This document shows, in pieces, positions 1 through 11,437 of a DNA stretch of 64,000 bases. Each line of letters opens with the position of its first letter. The first letter of the stretch is position 1. The position numbers and the translations under genes are program-made. Source of the DNA: Siderastrea radians (Eukaryota; Cnidaria; Anthozoa; Scleractinia; Rhizangiidae); NCBI GenBank assembly GCA_964017195.1, contig OZ024895.1, positions 34,401,834 to 34,465,833 on the forward strand, read 5' to 3'. The notes beneath the pieces were generated by a model. It saw nothing but the letters and a program-made list of their open reading frames with translations. It searched no databases and was not told the DNA's origin.

Positions 1-485
1 CACAACTTTGGCAAGTCATCGTTGCTGGCAGTAGAGAACAGGGCGTTGAGCGAGAAGCCAAATGTCCATACGACTGCGATTGCAATTCCGCTGTGCTTTT
101 CTGTAACTACTGAACGATATCTAAGCGGATAGATTACCGCAATGTACCTTTCTACACTCATAACAGTCAAAGTGTGCATTATTATCATAGAGGTCGTCAT
201 GGTCAAAAAGCTTTCCAGCTGCATTAGATGCTCTTCTTTATACTGCCATGAGATGAAGTTAGTTAACGCGATGTACAACGGATTCACTGCAAGCCCAACC
301 AAAAAATCCATCTCGGCTAAAGACGCCATCAGATAAAACCATGGCTGTCGAAGTGGCTGATTCTTGTAGAAGGTTATCAACACCATTAGATTTCCAGTTA
401 TGGCTGCCAATCCAGACAAACCGTTAAAAATTCTCAGAATTAGGGCTGAAATAGAAGTAAACTCACCGTTTGTTTTACAAGCGAA
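1..485 (-). pseudogene. Rhodopsin-class GPCR, partial copy without start codon
   Basis: The minus-strand frame is open from 485 to the window edge and is collinear, with no indels, with the N-terminal half of the intact GPCR at 7598-8539 (offset 8048). It covers TM1 to about TM4. The translation reads ...NGLSGLAAITGNLMVLITF..., has an ERY-type motif (MSVERYIAV, where the intact copy has MSIDRF), and keeps the NPLYIA and W4.50 regions. Relative to the intact copy about 75 bp are missing around the N-terminus. This removes the ATG and the NCT glycosylation site, and an in-frame TAA lies at 486-488. The first ATG left is inside TM1. It is either a pseudogene by start loss or is rescued by an unseen upstream exon; splicing into the shared 'ctatttcag' motif is possible. 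The 3' half lies outside the window. Confidence 0.75.
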
Positions 486-572
486 TTATACTCATACTGC
501 TGAATCAGATTCACACCGCTAAAATCGGATGATTCCTGTATAAATATCGATTTAAATAAAAAATAATAATAG

Positions 573-1022
573 TTAACAATTATTCACCGAAGTGGAGGTA
601 AATATCCACCACTTTCACCGACACTGAGGTGAATAATTGTTTTAGTATATACCCACAAGCTGAATTATAACTAGTAGACCGAAAATTACGTCATTTTTGA
701 CCATATACAAATGGTCAGAAAATTAAAATCTCGCGCGCCGCGCGATACACATTCGCGCTCACAAAGAACTAAGAATATGGTTGTACAGATTAAATAACTT
801 ACTATTAAATACTGTCAAACCAAAGTTTGGTGCCATTTTTGTGTTTTTGGGTACAACCTCCTCGTTTATTGAAATAATTTCCTCTTCGGAAACCGAAGCG
901 AAACGGGAAGCCATTTTGTTTCTCTTCGGCTGCTCGGAGGTGAATAGTACTTTGCTAATCACCTCCGAGTTAACCAATCAGAACGAACAAAAAGCACTAT
1001 TCACTTGTGTGGTATATACTAA
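573..1022. mobile_element. About 450-bp inserted element with internal hairpins
   Basis: Unit B lacks this segment: it reads ...gacag|ttgaaattaatgcccc where unit A reads ...tag[450 bp]ttgaaattaattcccc. The left part is a nested hairpin (aacaattattcacc ... ggtgaataattgtt). A related end 'attagtatatacca' occurs near 650 and, inverted, near 1005-1021. A second hairpin (cggaggtga ... tcacctccg) lies near 935-970. This fits a non-autonomous DNA element or composite MITE. Exact ends and target duplication are unclear. Confidence 0.5.
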
Positions 1023-1564
1023 TTGAAATTAATTCCCCATTTCCGTTGACTTGTGAGTTAAAAGCCTAAGTACGTCATGGACCAAAATTGTTTTCTCCGT
1101 TAAGAGGTACATGTATACAAACTCATATTTACTTTATAAAGAGACAAAACATATACAAACGTAAATTTACTTAAAGATTTACTTAGAGATCCGCCAGTTA
1201 TCTTCGCTAGCAGGTGTATAGAATCACCCCGGCCATCCGCTTGCGGATGTTAAATTTGGGCTTGTTTGGACAGTTGTTTCGTACGCCATCTATACTTCAA
1301 TTTTCTTGATAGTTTCACAGCTCTGGCTTTGTTTTGCAAAGCTTAAATAGGGAAACTGGTTTATTCTCATTAGAGCGATGCAATATACATACAACTACAA
1401 ATGACATTTCTTTAATAATTCAAATCGCACGTACTGTTTGCCTCTTTAATTAAAGCAAACCTGGCAAGTAATCAACTGAATGCAAACTTGAATTTTGAAC
1501 AGTGGCACTTGTTGTCGAAACGTATCAGTGAGATTTGGTACTCTATCAGAATCGAAAATTGAAA

Positions 1565-1765
1565 GTGCCGATTTCGGGCAATATAATTCACACTGTACCT
1601 TCTTATCAAAGAAGTTTCCAAGCATGGGATCGACTTTGCTATGAGTTAAACAATTCTTAAATTAAACTGAGACTTGTTACAATAATATCTTTGTAGAATG
1701 AGTAGTTCATGTTTTTATAAATGGCTTTTCGGGGCCGAAAAGTCTTCGGAACTTTCGAGAAATGC
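1565..1765. mobile_element. MITE family 'TTTCTCGAAAGCCCCGAA', degraded copy
   Basis: Starts within the conserved 'gtgccgatttcgggc' and ends with 'actttcgagaaatgc'. It is the unit A counterpart of the element at 9294-10109, with its extreme left terminus lost. A clean copy of the same family lies at 54802-55023. Confidence 0.5.
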
Positions 1766-2959
1766 GCACTTGGGTCCTTTTACTATATGGTGGGCGCGAT
1801 ATGTGGGTGGAGTTTGTTGTTTGTTTTCTTCCTTGCTCTGAGGTTCCTTCTCCGGGTTTTCCGGTTTTTCTCCCTCCACGAAAGCGTGAACATTCTTAAA
1901 TCGCAATTCAACCTGTAAACAGTGGAAGAATAGCAACTCTGTGGATATACCACCGCAAATTCCATTTAATTCATATACTTAATTATTTTCTTTTAAATTT
2001 TTATTTCATAGCCCCAGACCGAATCGGTCAAGTACTCTGGATTAAAAAATATTCTTGTTACAAAGACTGAACGAATTCGTACAATTATTTTCGTTACAAA
2101 GTTTTATGTCTCTCGTTTGGCAGTACTATTTCTTCATCATCCAGTCTCGAAGACAATTCACGAATCTTGTACTGTGAAATTTACTTATAACAGACTTACT
2201 TATAACAGAATTAATAATTCAGCCTCTGGCTGCAATTTTAATTTTAATAAACTATCTATCTATCTATCTAAGACTAATGTTTTAGCGTAGACAATAACAT
2301 ACTACGTTTGTATTTCAAACAGGATAAGTCCAGTTTCTCAAGTTGAGGTACATAATTCGCGCTTCGGATGTGTCCATTAGCTCTAAGTATTCCAAATTTG
2401 TGAGCGGCCGGACGTCTCTGATTTCCTTCGTCTGGGAAGCAATACTAAAGAGGAGACGTTTACGTGCAACCTAGGGCAATATTTGACAATGCCATAGTTT
2501 ATGTGTCAAACAAAAAAAACACCAGAGAAGTTTCCAACACTATGTACACAATACGTGCTGCGGATGTCTTTAATTCGCTTCATTATAAGTTTCATTTTCC
2601 ATCGCTGAAATTTGTGTAATAGGAATAAACTCGAAGTGTTAATAAACACTGTCCTAGTAGAGCACAGAAATTCACCGATCTGGACTTGCTATGTTGTGGC
2701 TTTCCGAACAGAGTTTGCTTAACCAACCTTCCTTAGTTAATAAGAAATACGTGGCTCTCAAAAACGTTGCAAAGCTGATCTACTGTTCGAAGGCCAATGT
2801 CAAGGTGATTTTCCAGTTTTCCGTCAGCTAAGTTTATATCCAAATACCTTGCCCGAATATAAGCTGCTTTAGTCCACCAAGGGGACGATATCTAGAGAAT
2901 TTTTAATTCACCTCTCTCCTTTAAACGAGTCCCAATCAGTTTGTCCGTTTTTAGTTAGC

Positions 2960-4685
2960 AGTTGCTATAGCAACTGAGAACTATTGGGGCTGTCCTGGCG
3001 TCGTGTGGTGTTAACTCTTTGTGGGCAAGAAGCAAGTGGACGAGGAAAGAAATTGGTTGTTAAGTTTAGTTGCTGTCGAAAAGATTGCGAAGAAGTCTTT
3101 GTGTGTTGATGTTTCTGATCTACAAGTGCAAACATTTCTTTATGCATAAGTTGACGGGGGGAGATAATTGGTCATAATAAAGTCAACGAAAGGCGATTGT
3201 GTACGTTTTTATTTGGTACGGGTTAAAGTTATAAACTATCAAAAAATCATCCACATCTTACAGATGTTCAAGGCTTTATTTACAGCTTTCAGTTTGAGTT
3301 TTATGCGGTTTATTTTGAGCTTATAGATATGTTGCTCGGAATTATCGGCCAGTCAGGATTTTCCCCGTACGCGCGTATTTAAAGGGGCAGTTTCCTCGCG
3401 TTTCGTCAAAACTTCGCTGAAATTGAGATTAAATGCCTTCATTCACACACAAAATGCTCCTGGAACATCAAGAGGAAGATATCAAGTGAAATTGAGATTA
3501 AATGCCCTCACTCACACACAAAGTGCTCCTGGAACATCAAGAGGGAGATATCAAGTGAATCTTTGCAAAGAGAGCAAACCATAATGAGTTTTAAATGATT
3601 TTTGCAAGATACAAGCACAGAATTTGAAAACGTTTACCAGACGTTTTCAAGTTGTAATCCACTTCCATCTTGGCTATCCGTGGCCAAAGACACTTAGTAA
3701 TAGCTTCACTGAATTAGTATGGTGTCTGAACAAGAAAATGACCAATATTTTTAGGCTTTCATATATGTTAATGTTACTATTGGCTTTTCAGTGGGGTCAA
3801 ACGCGAGCAAAATCCCCGTGATACTGCCCATTTAATATAATAAATTAAATATTCCATGCATCATTGCCAGAAGAGTCCTGATTCTTTCCCGTTATTGAGC
3901 TCTCCAGAATCGACCGTTATTGAAATGTTTTTGGTTTCTGTAGTTCATGTCAGTTTAATTTCGTAGTTCCCACAGTTGAATGTATTCGTGGTTATGATAT
4001 TGATCTGACGATTTAACTCGTTATTCTGAACTTCCCAAATGATGTTTGTTTTGATGATCACCAGAAGGATTCTTGAAATCCTTCTCATTTAGCTGCAAAT
4101 ATGTTTTGTGTTTTCTTCCGCTTAGCCTTTTAGAACGATCGAATTCGTAAACTTTTCCTGGCACGAAAAGCTATTTAAATTTGATTTTCATAATTCAATT
4201 AGTAGAATGTTTACATAGGTGCAATGTTGGCATGATTTCTGACACGAAAGTATAATTGTGAATCTCAAGTTTTTAAATAAACTCAAACAACTTATATACA
4301 CGCAAAAACTAGCCCAACGTCGGCGGGTTTGTCTTTGATTATGTAAGTACTCTTAATTCTACTTTCATTCTATTATTACGAAAAAAAGACACGATTTCCC
4401 AGACTTATGATAGCATATTTCTTTTCGAATGCTGGACTACTTTTTCTAAACCCGTCAATCGTGGTCTCCCCGTTATTCTTTAATTTGGAGCTGCCTGTTA
4501 CCTATTTAATTGTGACTCTCCCCATCATGCAACCACATCCTCCTCCTGATAACCCACTGATACACACTGAACAACAAAGACAGCAGAGGCAAAATAGTAG
4601 TAACATCTAAAACACAACTGCGAACTATCCGAACGGATCCGCTCTTTATTCAATACAATAGAAAAGAACTTGAAAGAGCCCATTA
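2960..4685. other. Non-coding stretch specific to unit A
   Basis: No supportable gene. It contains two tandem 69-bp copies (3418-3486 and 3487-3555, beginning tgaaattgagatt). Unit B has no counterpart: its homology jumps from about 10580 to 10640. Confidence 0.5.
3418..3555. repeat. Tandem duplication, 2 x 69 bp
   Basis: Two adjacent copies of a 69-bp unit beginning tgaaattgagattaaatgcc and ending gatatcaag, with a handful of differences. Confidence 0.85.
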
Positions 4686-4795
4686 CACTTTTTTAAGTTA
4701 GAATCCATTATTATATTTCCATCCTGGCGAGCCGTAGCCAAACGCGCTTGTTAATACTTTCTGTGCACTAAACTAGCCATTTTTAGCCAAATGGG

Positions 4796-4867
<72 letters not shown>
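4796..4867. repeat. (TTA)n microsatellite
   Basis: About 24 uninterrupted TTA units. The poly-leucine reading frame over it is a by-product, not a gene. Confidence 0.97.
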
Positions 4868-5120
4868 TCAGGAATTCATCGATGCAAATGTGTCTTTTGG
4901 CCAGGAGGGAGTGATGAACTTAGGCCTGGGCGCTAGTGCCGGTATTGGCGAACGAAAATCCGAGGTGTCGGGCCATCGTGACGTCACAAATAAGTCAGTC
5001 CGGGAAATTCAAAGGAAAGTTAACAAATGGCTTCCTTGGAAATGTCTACAGTCCAGTTTCTCAAAAAGAACAGATCAAAACCATGAAAGAACAAAAGGGA
5101 TGCTGCATGCTATAACATAA

Positions 5121-5920
5121 AAAGTATTCTTAATGCAATGTGGTCCTCAAAACAAAATAACAAATTGGCGATAAGACTCAAAAAATTTCACGAACGCTTT
5201 GGTCGATCGATTGAAATCGTGATCAAGATCATCTTTCAGAAGCTGTATCTCACAAACCCTAAGATGTGTCGCTTGGAGACAAAAACATAACTTTTATATG
5301 TATAAACTCTTTCCAATTTTAGGAAAATAAATTTTCGTAACAATTTCATTAAAATGATCAGTGGCTTTAAACATCATTAAAAGTGGAGAAGAATACTCCA
5401 ATGCAAAGAAACGTTTACTGTGAATTCATGTGCTTGCTTCAAAGTTAATAATGGGCCACAGCAATTCCTTACTTTGCTAAACTATCTAGTGAAAAACGAC
5501 AAAGACGACACCATTTGCTCGCGGCGAAGCAAAACAGCTGACGCACCGGCTTTCCGGCCAAATTTGTGCTGATGACTGACTGTACTCTTATTGAATAATT
5601 ATAAAAAAACACAGTCTATCAAAAACGCCAACTTTCTCAGGTTACTGATGTTAAGGGTTAACAAGTCTCTCTCTTTACTAGAATGGTCCTCCGTTTGACT
5701 GTTTTAAAATTAATTAATCTTTGAAAATCAAATGACAGGACCAATTCAATTTGTTTGCGAAACGGTCATCTTGATTGTCAGTTGTGGATCAAGTCGACGG
5801 TAAGACTCTTTCTAAAACATTGTGCAACCTCGACAGCAAATCTAGAGGAAACTGGAGATTCTTGGCCAAAAGACCTCGAATTTGTGCGAAAAACTAACTT
5901 ATAAACTTCGCAAGGAAGTG
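5121..5920. other. Non-coding stretch in unit A
   Basis: No gene or clear repeat seen. The segment after about 5870 is homologous to about 11030 onward in unit B. Confidence 0.4.
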
Positions 5921-7477
5921 CTTTGTGGGCAGTGAAATAATTATAGAGGGGTTATTCAGCCATAGCGAGAGCGGAGTGAAAGTTCTTCTTGTTCAGGGAA
6001 AAAACCTAACTATGGTACATATTACTGATCTATCGCCTGTACTAACGGTGCTTATGGCGTCAATTTTACACATGTACATCTGCACAGCCAAAAAGGACTG
6101 GAGACTCTTCCCAGAACCATTTGCTTTGTAACTAGGTTATTGTTTTTAAGAGTCGCGTGACCGACAAACGTCGTCGTCCCAAAGAAAGACACACTTTGTT
6201 CGAGATAGCGGGGAATTGAGGTAACCAGTAATTGGCTGAAGAATGGTGAGCAAAACGAAGGGAAACGGATATCATATCGAGACATAAGGGGATTCGAGAT
6301 AGTAGGGGCTCGAGATAGTGGGTTTTCTACTGTATGTAAGTGATTTATTGATTTTATATCCATTTATATATCATCACTTCACGTTCTTATTACAGTAAGT
6401 AATAACAACAAATAGCAAGCACTTACTTATTGCAGTAAATTCCCTGCTCTCATTTCTCTCTCGCCGTGAGAGAACCCTGCTAGCAGGGAATGCAGTATGG
6501 CTTACTCATGACAATTTTAGTTTTACAAGTTTTTGAATTTTGGAATTTTGGGGAAATTCTAGTTATGAACTGCTAAATTAGATGCCACAAAACTTTATTA
6601 CCCATCGAAATATTTTCAGAAAAAAATCGCACTATAAACGATAAGTATATGTAATCGCATGAGGCCAAGTAGAATTAAGGATAAATTTTCACGTATTTCA
6701 AAGTTTTCAGAAAATTCACCGAGTCGCGCAGCCCTCATCCGAAAGAAAATTAAGAAAAAATGCCGTCTGTCTCAACCAATCAGCATTCAGTAATTTTGCC
6801 CTCTATGTTTTAAGTTGTATTGGTGTCACTAATATCAGACTTAATTTAGTGAAATTTTAAAAACAATCTGTTCGCTGAGGTCATCTCAAATCACCAACAT
6901 TTTAACTTGGAACTGAGAAGCGCATTCAGGCACTCTCTCAACTGCGTTCAGTTCGGTTATTTACACTAAATTCAACTGGGGTCTATTAAAGCACATAGTT
7001 TAAATTCTCACCGAGTAGAATCTCGGGTACAGTGCCAGGCTAATTAGCACAAGAATCTGGAATGGCACAAGATCTAGCCGCATTGAACAAGAGCGCAGGC
7101 TTGCGTGGGTTATCCTGTTAAAATGTTCGTTTTATCATCATCATCATCATTATTATTATGTCCTCAATGCCGAGCCTTTTAGTGTCAGATTTTAGTGACA
7201 CTGATTGTTGCAGCCCACTAGAGTCAATTAGCATGAGAAAAGGGAATGGCACAAGTTCTAGCCGCATTGAACGAGAGGGCAATCTTGCGCGGGTTGCCCT
7301 GTTACATGAGTGTTCGTGTTTTCATCAGTATTGTTGTTGTTACTATTGTTAGATTCTCGACGTCCTTAATGCCGAGCTTTTTGATGTCAGATTTTAGGCG
7401 GACACTGATCGTCCCATCCCACTGGAGCCAATTAAATGCATAGTCCACTTTTAAATCGTGCTGTCTTGTACGAGACA

Positions 7478-7560
7478 GCATGGTTCCCTCACACCATTCT
7501 TTAATCTCCCGGATTCTCATCGAATAGATTCACGAGTGCATTGCCGAATTTATACGTCCA
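7478..7560 (-). pseudogene. Relic of a GPCR C-terminal end
   Basis: Read on the minus strand, this matches the last part of the intact neighbour (7598-8539). MRIREIKEWCEGTM aligns with MRIQEFKECFKRTM, preceded by a frame-shifted version of the ALDPWIYA segment. The shift and loss of the motif show decay. It lies just 3' of the intact gene, so it is probably the trailing end of an older tandem copy. Short similar phrases near 6970-7000 and 7420-7450 ('...aattaaatgcatagt...') suggest further decayed 3' ends. Confidence 0.55.
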
Positions 7561-7597
7561 CTTGTAAAATCTTTTAATATAAGAGACAGCATGGCAA

Positions 7598-8539
7598 TCA
7601 GTTAAAGCGCATAGTTCGCTTAAAACATTCTTTAAACTCTTGTATTCTCATTGCATAGATCCATGGATCCAAAGCGGAGCTTGCAAGTGTCAGAGTCACA
7701 GCCCACATCCACACTCGGCTATTGTACCTGAAGCGACAAATATCGTCTGCAGCCAAAATCTGCATTATGCTGACTACACTGACAGGCATCGAAAGGAACA
7801 TTACTACAACAACAGCAATCGCAACACCCCAAGCTGCCTTCCTCGCTCTTTTAGCCTCCTTCAACTGAGCATGTCTTTCGCAGCCCGCATCCATGCTTTC
7901 TTCGTCGTTTCGCGAATCACGATTTGAAGTAGACCTTTCTACAACCCCGATTCGTCGCGATTGTGTGCGTGCCGCTTGTAAAATCTTTCCGTAACAAAAA
8001 AGGATGATAACCAATGGAACTAACCCGGTTACTACTCCGCAGGTGATCCACAACTTTGGCACGTCATCGTTACTGACAGTAAAGAACAGGCCGTTGAGCG
8101 AGAAGCCAAATGTCCATACGACTGCGATTGCAATACCGCTGCGCTTTTCCGTAACTATTGAACGATATCTAAGCGGATAGATTACCGCTATGAACCTGTC
8201 TATGCTCATAACAGTCAAAGTGTGCATGATTATCATAGAGGTCGTCATGGTCAAAAAGCTTTCCAGCTGCAGTAGATGCTCTTCTTTATACTGCCATGAG
8301 ATGAAGTTCGTTAACGCGATGTACAACGGATTCACCACAAGTCCAACCATGAGATCCATCGCGGCTAAAGACGCCATTAGATAATAACAGGGCTGTCGAA
8401 GGGACTGGTTCTTATAGAAAGTTATCAACACCATTAGATTTCCAGTTATGGCTGCCAACCCAGACAAACCGTTCAAAATTCCCAGAATTACAGCTGAAAT
8501 AGAGGATAATCCTGCCGTGCAGTTCGATGGATCAGCCAT
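7598..8539 (-). CDS. Class A (rhodopsin-like) GPCR, MECA/melanocortin-like orphan
   Basis: Intact single-exon receptor of 313 aa, predicted plasma-membrane G-protein-coupled receptor. Visible landmarks: an N-glycosylation site NCT at residues 6-8, N34 (1.50) in TM1, D62 (2.50) in the LASLAAMD motif, DRF at 114-116 in place of DRY, W142 (4.50), P175 (5.50) and DPWIY at 291-295 in TM7. The residue at 3.25 is Leu90, so the usual TM3-ECL2 disulfide is absent, and TM6 has SMP instead of CWxP. A missing Cys3.25, DPxxY and a very short ECL2 are hallmarks of melanocortin/MECA-group receptors, which supports a MECA-like call. The ligand is unknown. The start is chosen because GAGCCATGG is a strong context and the NCT tail follows. 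It is the only intact member of the local duplicated set. Confidence 0.9.
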   Translation of the reverse strand: MADPSNCTAGLSSISAVILGILNGLSGLAAITGNLMVLITFYKNQSLRQPCYYLMASLAAMDLMVGLVVNPLYIALTNFISWQYKEEHLLQLESFLTMTTSMIIMHTLTVMSIDRFIAVIYPLRYRSIVTEKRSGIAIAVVWTFGFSLNGLFFTVSNDDVPKLWITCGVVTGLVPLVIILFCYGKILQAARTQSRRIGVVERSTSNRDSRNDEESMDAGCERHAQLKEAKRARKAAWGVAIAVVVVMFLSMPVSVVSIMQILAADDICRFRYNSRVWMWAVTLTLASSALDPWIYAMRIQEFKECFKRTMRFN

Positions 8540-9425
8540 GGCTCAGTCACGTATCCAAGTTCTAATTGTTTTCCAGCAAATCAAACTCACTGTTCGTTTA
8601 CAAGCGACTTATAATCATACTGCTGAATCAGACTCACACTGCTAAAATTGAATGTTTCCCGTACAAATATTGATTTTAAAAAAAATGACAGTTGAAATTA
8701 ATGCCCCATTTCCGTTGACTTGTGAGTTTAAGGCCTGAGTACGTCATGAACCTAAATTGCTTTCTTACGTTAAGAGGAAGATGTATACAAACTCAAATTT
8801 ACCTTATAAAGAGACAAAATCTATAAACGTAAATTTACTTAGAGATGCACCAGTTATCTTCGCTCAGGTGTATAGAATTACCCCGGTCATCCGCTTACGA
8901 ATATTAAATTTGGAATTGTTTGGACAGTTGTTTCGTACGCCATCGATTCTTTAATTTTACTTGATGGTTTCACAGCTTTGGCTTTTTATTCCTTAAGTTT
9001 AAACAGGAAAATTGGTTTGTTCTCATCGGAGCGATGTAATATATACAACTGTAGGCGACATTTCTTAATAATTCAAATCGCACGTACTGTTCGCCTCTAA
9101 ATACTTTAAATAAAAGTAAACTTGGCAACTAGAATTTTGAATCGTGGCACTTGCTGTCGAAACGTATATTAGTGAAATTTGTACTCTATCAGAATCAGAA
9201 ATTAAATTTCAACATGTATAATGAGACTGATAGATACTTAAATCTCAGGCAGCAGGGATGGCACGCTCGCCCCGCACCAATGTGTCCCGGTGTGCGTTTC
9301 TCGAAAGCCCCGAACCTTTTCGTGCCGATTTCGGGCAATATAATTCACACTAGAATTATATGTAGATCATCGCAGTGAAGGTGTTTCAACCTAAGCGGTT
9401 GAAAAGAAGAAACCTGAAAAATTCA

Positions 9426-9498
9426 GGCTTGAACGGGAATCGAACCCATGACCTCTGCGATACCGGTGCAGCGCTCTAACCAACTGAGCTACCAAGCC
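9426..9498 (-). tRNA. tRNA-Thr(GGT)-like pseudo-tRNA in repeat
   Basis: Folds as a 73-nt cloverleaf: acceptor GGCTTGG/TCAAGCC, D arm GCTCAGTTGGTTAGAGC, anticodon loop CCGGTAT (GGT), T arm ATGGGTTCGATTCCCGT with an intact B box. Position 33 is C instead of the near-universal U, the anticodon stem has a mismatch, and it sits in a dispersed repeat. A functional tRNA is therefore unlikely; it is better read as a SINE-like pol III head. Confidence 0.5.
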
Positions 9499-9701
9499 AA
9501 CTGGGAGCTGGTCAATTGAGAGTTCGTATATTTATCCCGTAGATGGAGAATAAATGAACATTAATATATATGAAATTCATATATTTGAACTGCGGATAAA
9601 GATAGAATTATATGTAGATCATCGCAGTGTTCATATATTAATGTTCATTTATTCTCCATCTACGGGATAAATACGAACTCTCAATTGACCAGCTCCCAGT
9701 T

Positions 9702-9774
9702 GGCCTGATAGCTCAGTTGGTTAGAGCGCTGCACCGGCATCGCAAAGGTCATGGGTTCGTTTCCCGTTCAAGCC
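9702..9774 (+). tRNA. tRNA-Thr-like pseudo-tRNA, second arm
   Basis: Mirror copy of 9426-9498 on the plus strand: GGCCTGATAGCTCAGTTGG start, loop CCGGCAT, T loop TTCGTTT (the B-box A is changed to T). More decayed than its partner, with weaker acceptor pairing. Part of the inverted dimer at 9352-9895. Confidence 0.45.
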
Positions 9775-11437
9775 TGAATTTTTTCAGGTTTCTTCTTTTC
9801 AACTGCTTAGGTTGAAAAACCTTCACTGCGATGATCTACATACAATTCTATCTTTATCCGCAGTTCAAATATATGAATTTCATATATTAATGTTCATAAT
9901 TCACACTGTATCTTCTAATCAAAGAAGTTTCCAAGCGTGAGACTTTGCTATGCATGAGTTAAACATTTCTTATATTAAGGCAAGAGAGGATGACTTCATC
10001 CTCTCTTGATTTAAGTCATGTTAAAATAAGATCTTTGTAGAATGAGCGGTTCGTGTTTTTACAAATGGCTTTACGGGGCCGAAAAGTCTCCGAATCTTTC
10101 GAGAAATGCGCGAGGAGACGTTTACGTGCAACCTTGGGCAATATTTGACAATTAATACCATCGCTTATGTGGCAAACAAGAAAAACCGGAGAAGTTTCCA
10201 ACACTATGTACACACGTGCTGCGGATATTTTTAATTCGCTTCATTACTGAGTTTCGCGTTTCCCATCGCTGAAATTTGTGTAAATTAATAGAAAAAAACT
10301 CGAAGTGTTAAAAAACACTGACCTAGTAGAGTGTAAAGCAAAGAAACTCATATAGACTTCTGATATGTTGTGGCCTCCCGAACAGACTTTGCTTAATCAG
10401 CCTTCCCTAGTTAATTAGAAATACGTGGCTCTCAAAAACCTTGCAAAGCTAATCTTCTGTTAAAGGGAAATGTCATAGTGATTTTCCCATTTTTGGTCTG
10501 CAAAGTTTATATCCAAATACCTGGCTTAAACATAAACTGCTTTTAGACCATCAAGAGGACTATAGAAGACTAAGTCACAATCAGTTTGTCTGATTTTATT
10601 TAAGACAACAGGGAAGTCTACCCGACTTTTTTCTTAAAAAAAGGTTAGAATCCATTATTCCATCCTGACCAGCCGTAGCCAAATACACCTATTAACCCTA
10701 ACAGTGATAAAAATGAAATTTCACCATCACTATCGTCACTACAATTCAAACATTCCGAGTGGTGAGAATAAAGGAAATGATCACCAAAGATAAGATGTCC
10801 CGGTATTTAGTCAAATTCTCCTTACAAGTTCCATAAGAAATGTTTGGAGAACAGTGAGGAGAATATTCATCTTCATATCAGGGCCTAATAGTTTCCGTGT
10901 ACTAGAATAGCCATTTTAGCCAAACGGGGCCATTATTTCCGTGGCTGCAAATGTGCTTTTGGCTTTTGAACTACTACTATGAATAAATTCCGTACGCGTG
11001 TCCCTTTAACAGAAAAGTTAAATATTCTGAGCCAATAGAGCCCGAACTTGTGCGGGAAAAAACTGCTATACAAACCTCGCACGGGAGTGGTTCATGGGGA
11101 ATGAAATGATTCCAGAGGGGTTCGTCAGTGATGGCGAGCGTGGAGTCAAATTTCGTGTTTTATTACTGAACTACCGGTACTTATAGCGTCTGCTCTTTAC
11201 ATGTGCAACGGTGTGGCCGATATTGGCTATATGCTCGTCGTGTCCGTACTTCAAATGTTCCTATCCGTTAACACGCAACCAACGTTTTGGCATTTCGACG
11301 TCGTCACCTAAAGATCAAGTTTATTTGTTTGTTTTTGCTTTGTTTCGTTTTTTGTTTTTTGTTTTTTTTTTTTTGTTTTTTTCTCATTTTTAGGCCACAG
11401 AAAATCACCATTTCTTTGAGATAGCGGGGAGTTGAAC

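Larger units (their letters stand above)
1..6350. repeat. Segmental duplication unit A
   Basis: This stretch is homologous, in order, to unit B (about 8049-12270). Examples are 1-466 with 8049-8514, about 1029-1460 with 8696-9110, 1680-1770 with 10020-10110, 2460-2900 with 10110-10560, 4690-4770 with 10640-10690, 5870-6110 with 11030-11190, and 6200-6345 with 11420-12262. Unit A alone contains an insertion at 573-1022 and about 1.7 kb at 2960-4685. Unit B alone contains the tRNA-like dimer and a TTAA-flanked TIR element. The unit carries a GPCR copy and its whole 5' flank, so the duplication copied receptor plus promoter. Confidence 0.8.
9352..9895. mobile_element. Head-to-head tRNA-derived repeat dimer
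   Basis: The inserted sequence is flanked by a perfect 12-bp direct repeat, ataattcacact (9340-9351 and 9896-9907). It is a large inverted repeat. The left half carries a tRNA-like sequence on the minus strand (9426-9498) and the right half one on the plus strand (9702-9774). Both are followed by the same tail (tcaagcctgaatt, then tttcttcttttcaac and actgcgatgatctaca). A long target duplication suits LINE-type retrotransposition of a SINE, although an inverted dimer is unusual. A decayed monomer lies at about 19567-19720. Confidence 0.75.
9294..10109. mobile_element. MITE of the 'TTTCTCGAAAGCCCCGAA' family, split by insertion
   Basis: The left end gcgtttctcgaaagccccga and right end ctttcgagaaatgc are inverted copies of each other. 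The element is interrupted by a 544-bp insertion (9352-9895) flanked by a 12-bp duplication. Removing it leaves about 260 bp, close to the 222-bp clean copy at 54802-55023. Confidence 0.65.

Noticed and set aside
4791..5120. 109-aa frame with a poly-leucine N-terminus
   Set aside because: The leucine run is the (TTA)n microsatellite; the remainder has no family features.
9426..9498. Functional tRNA-Thr gene
   Set aside because: C instead of U at position 33, a mismatched anticodon stem and membership of a dispersed, inverted repeat argue for a pseudo-tRNA/SINE head.
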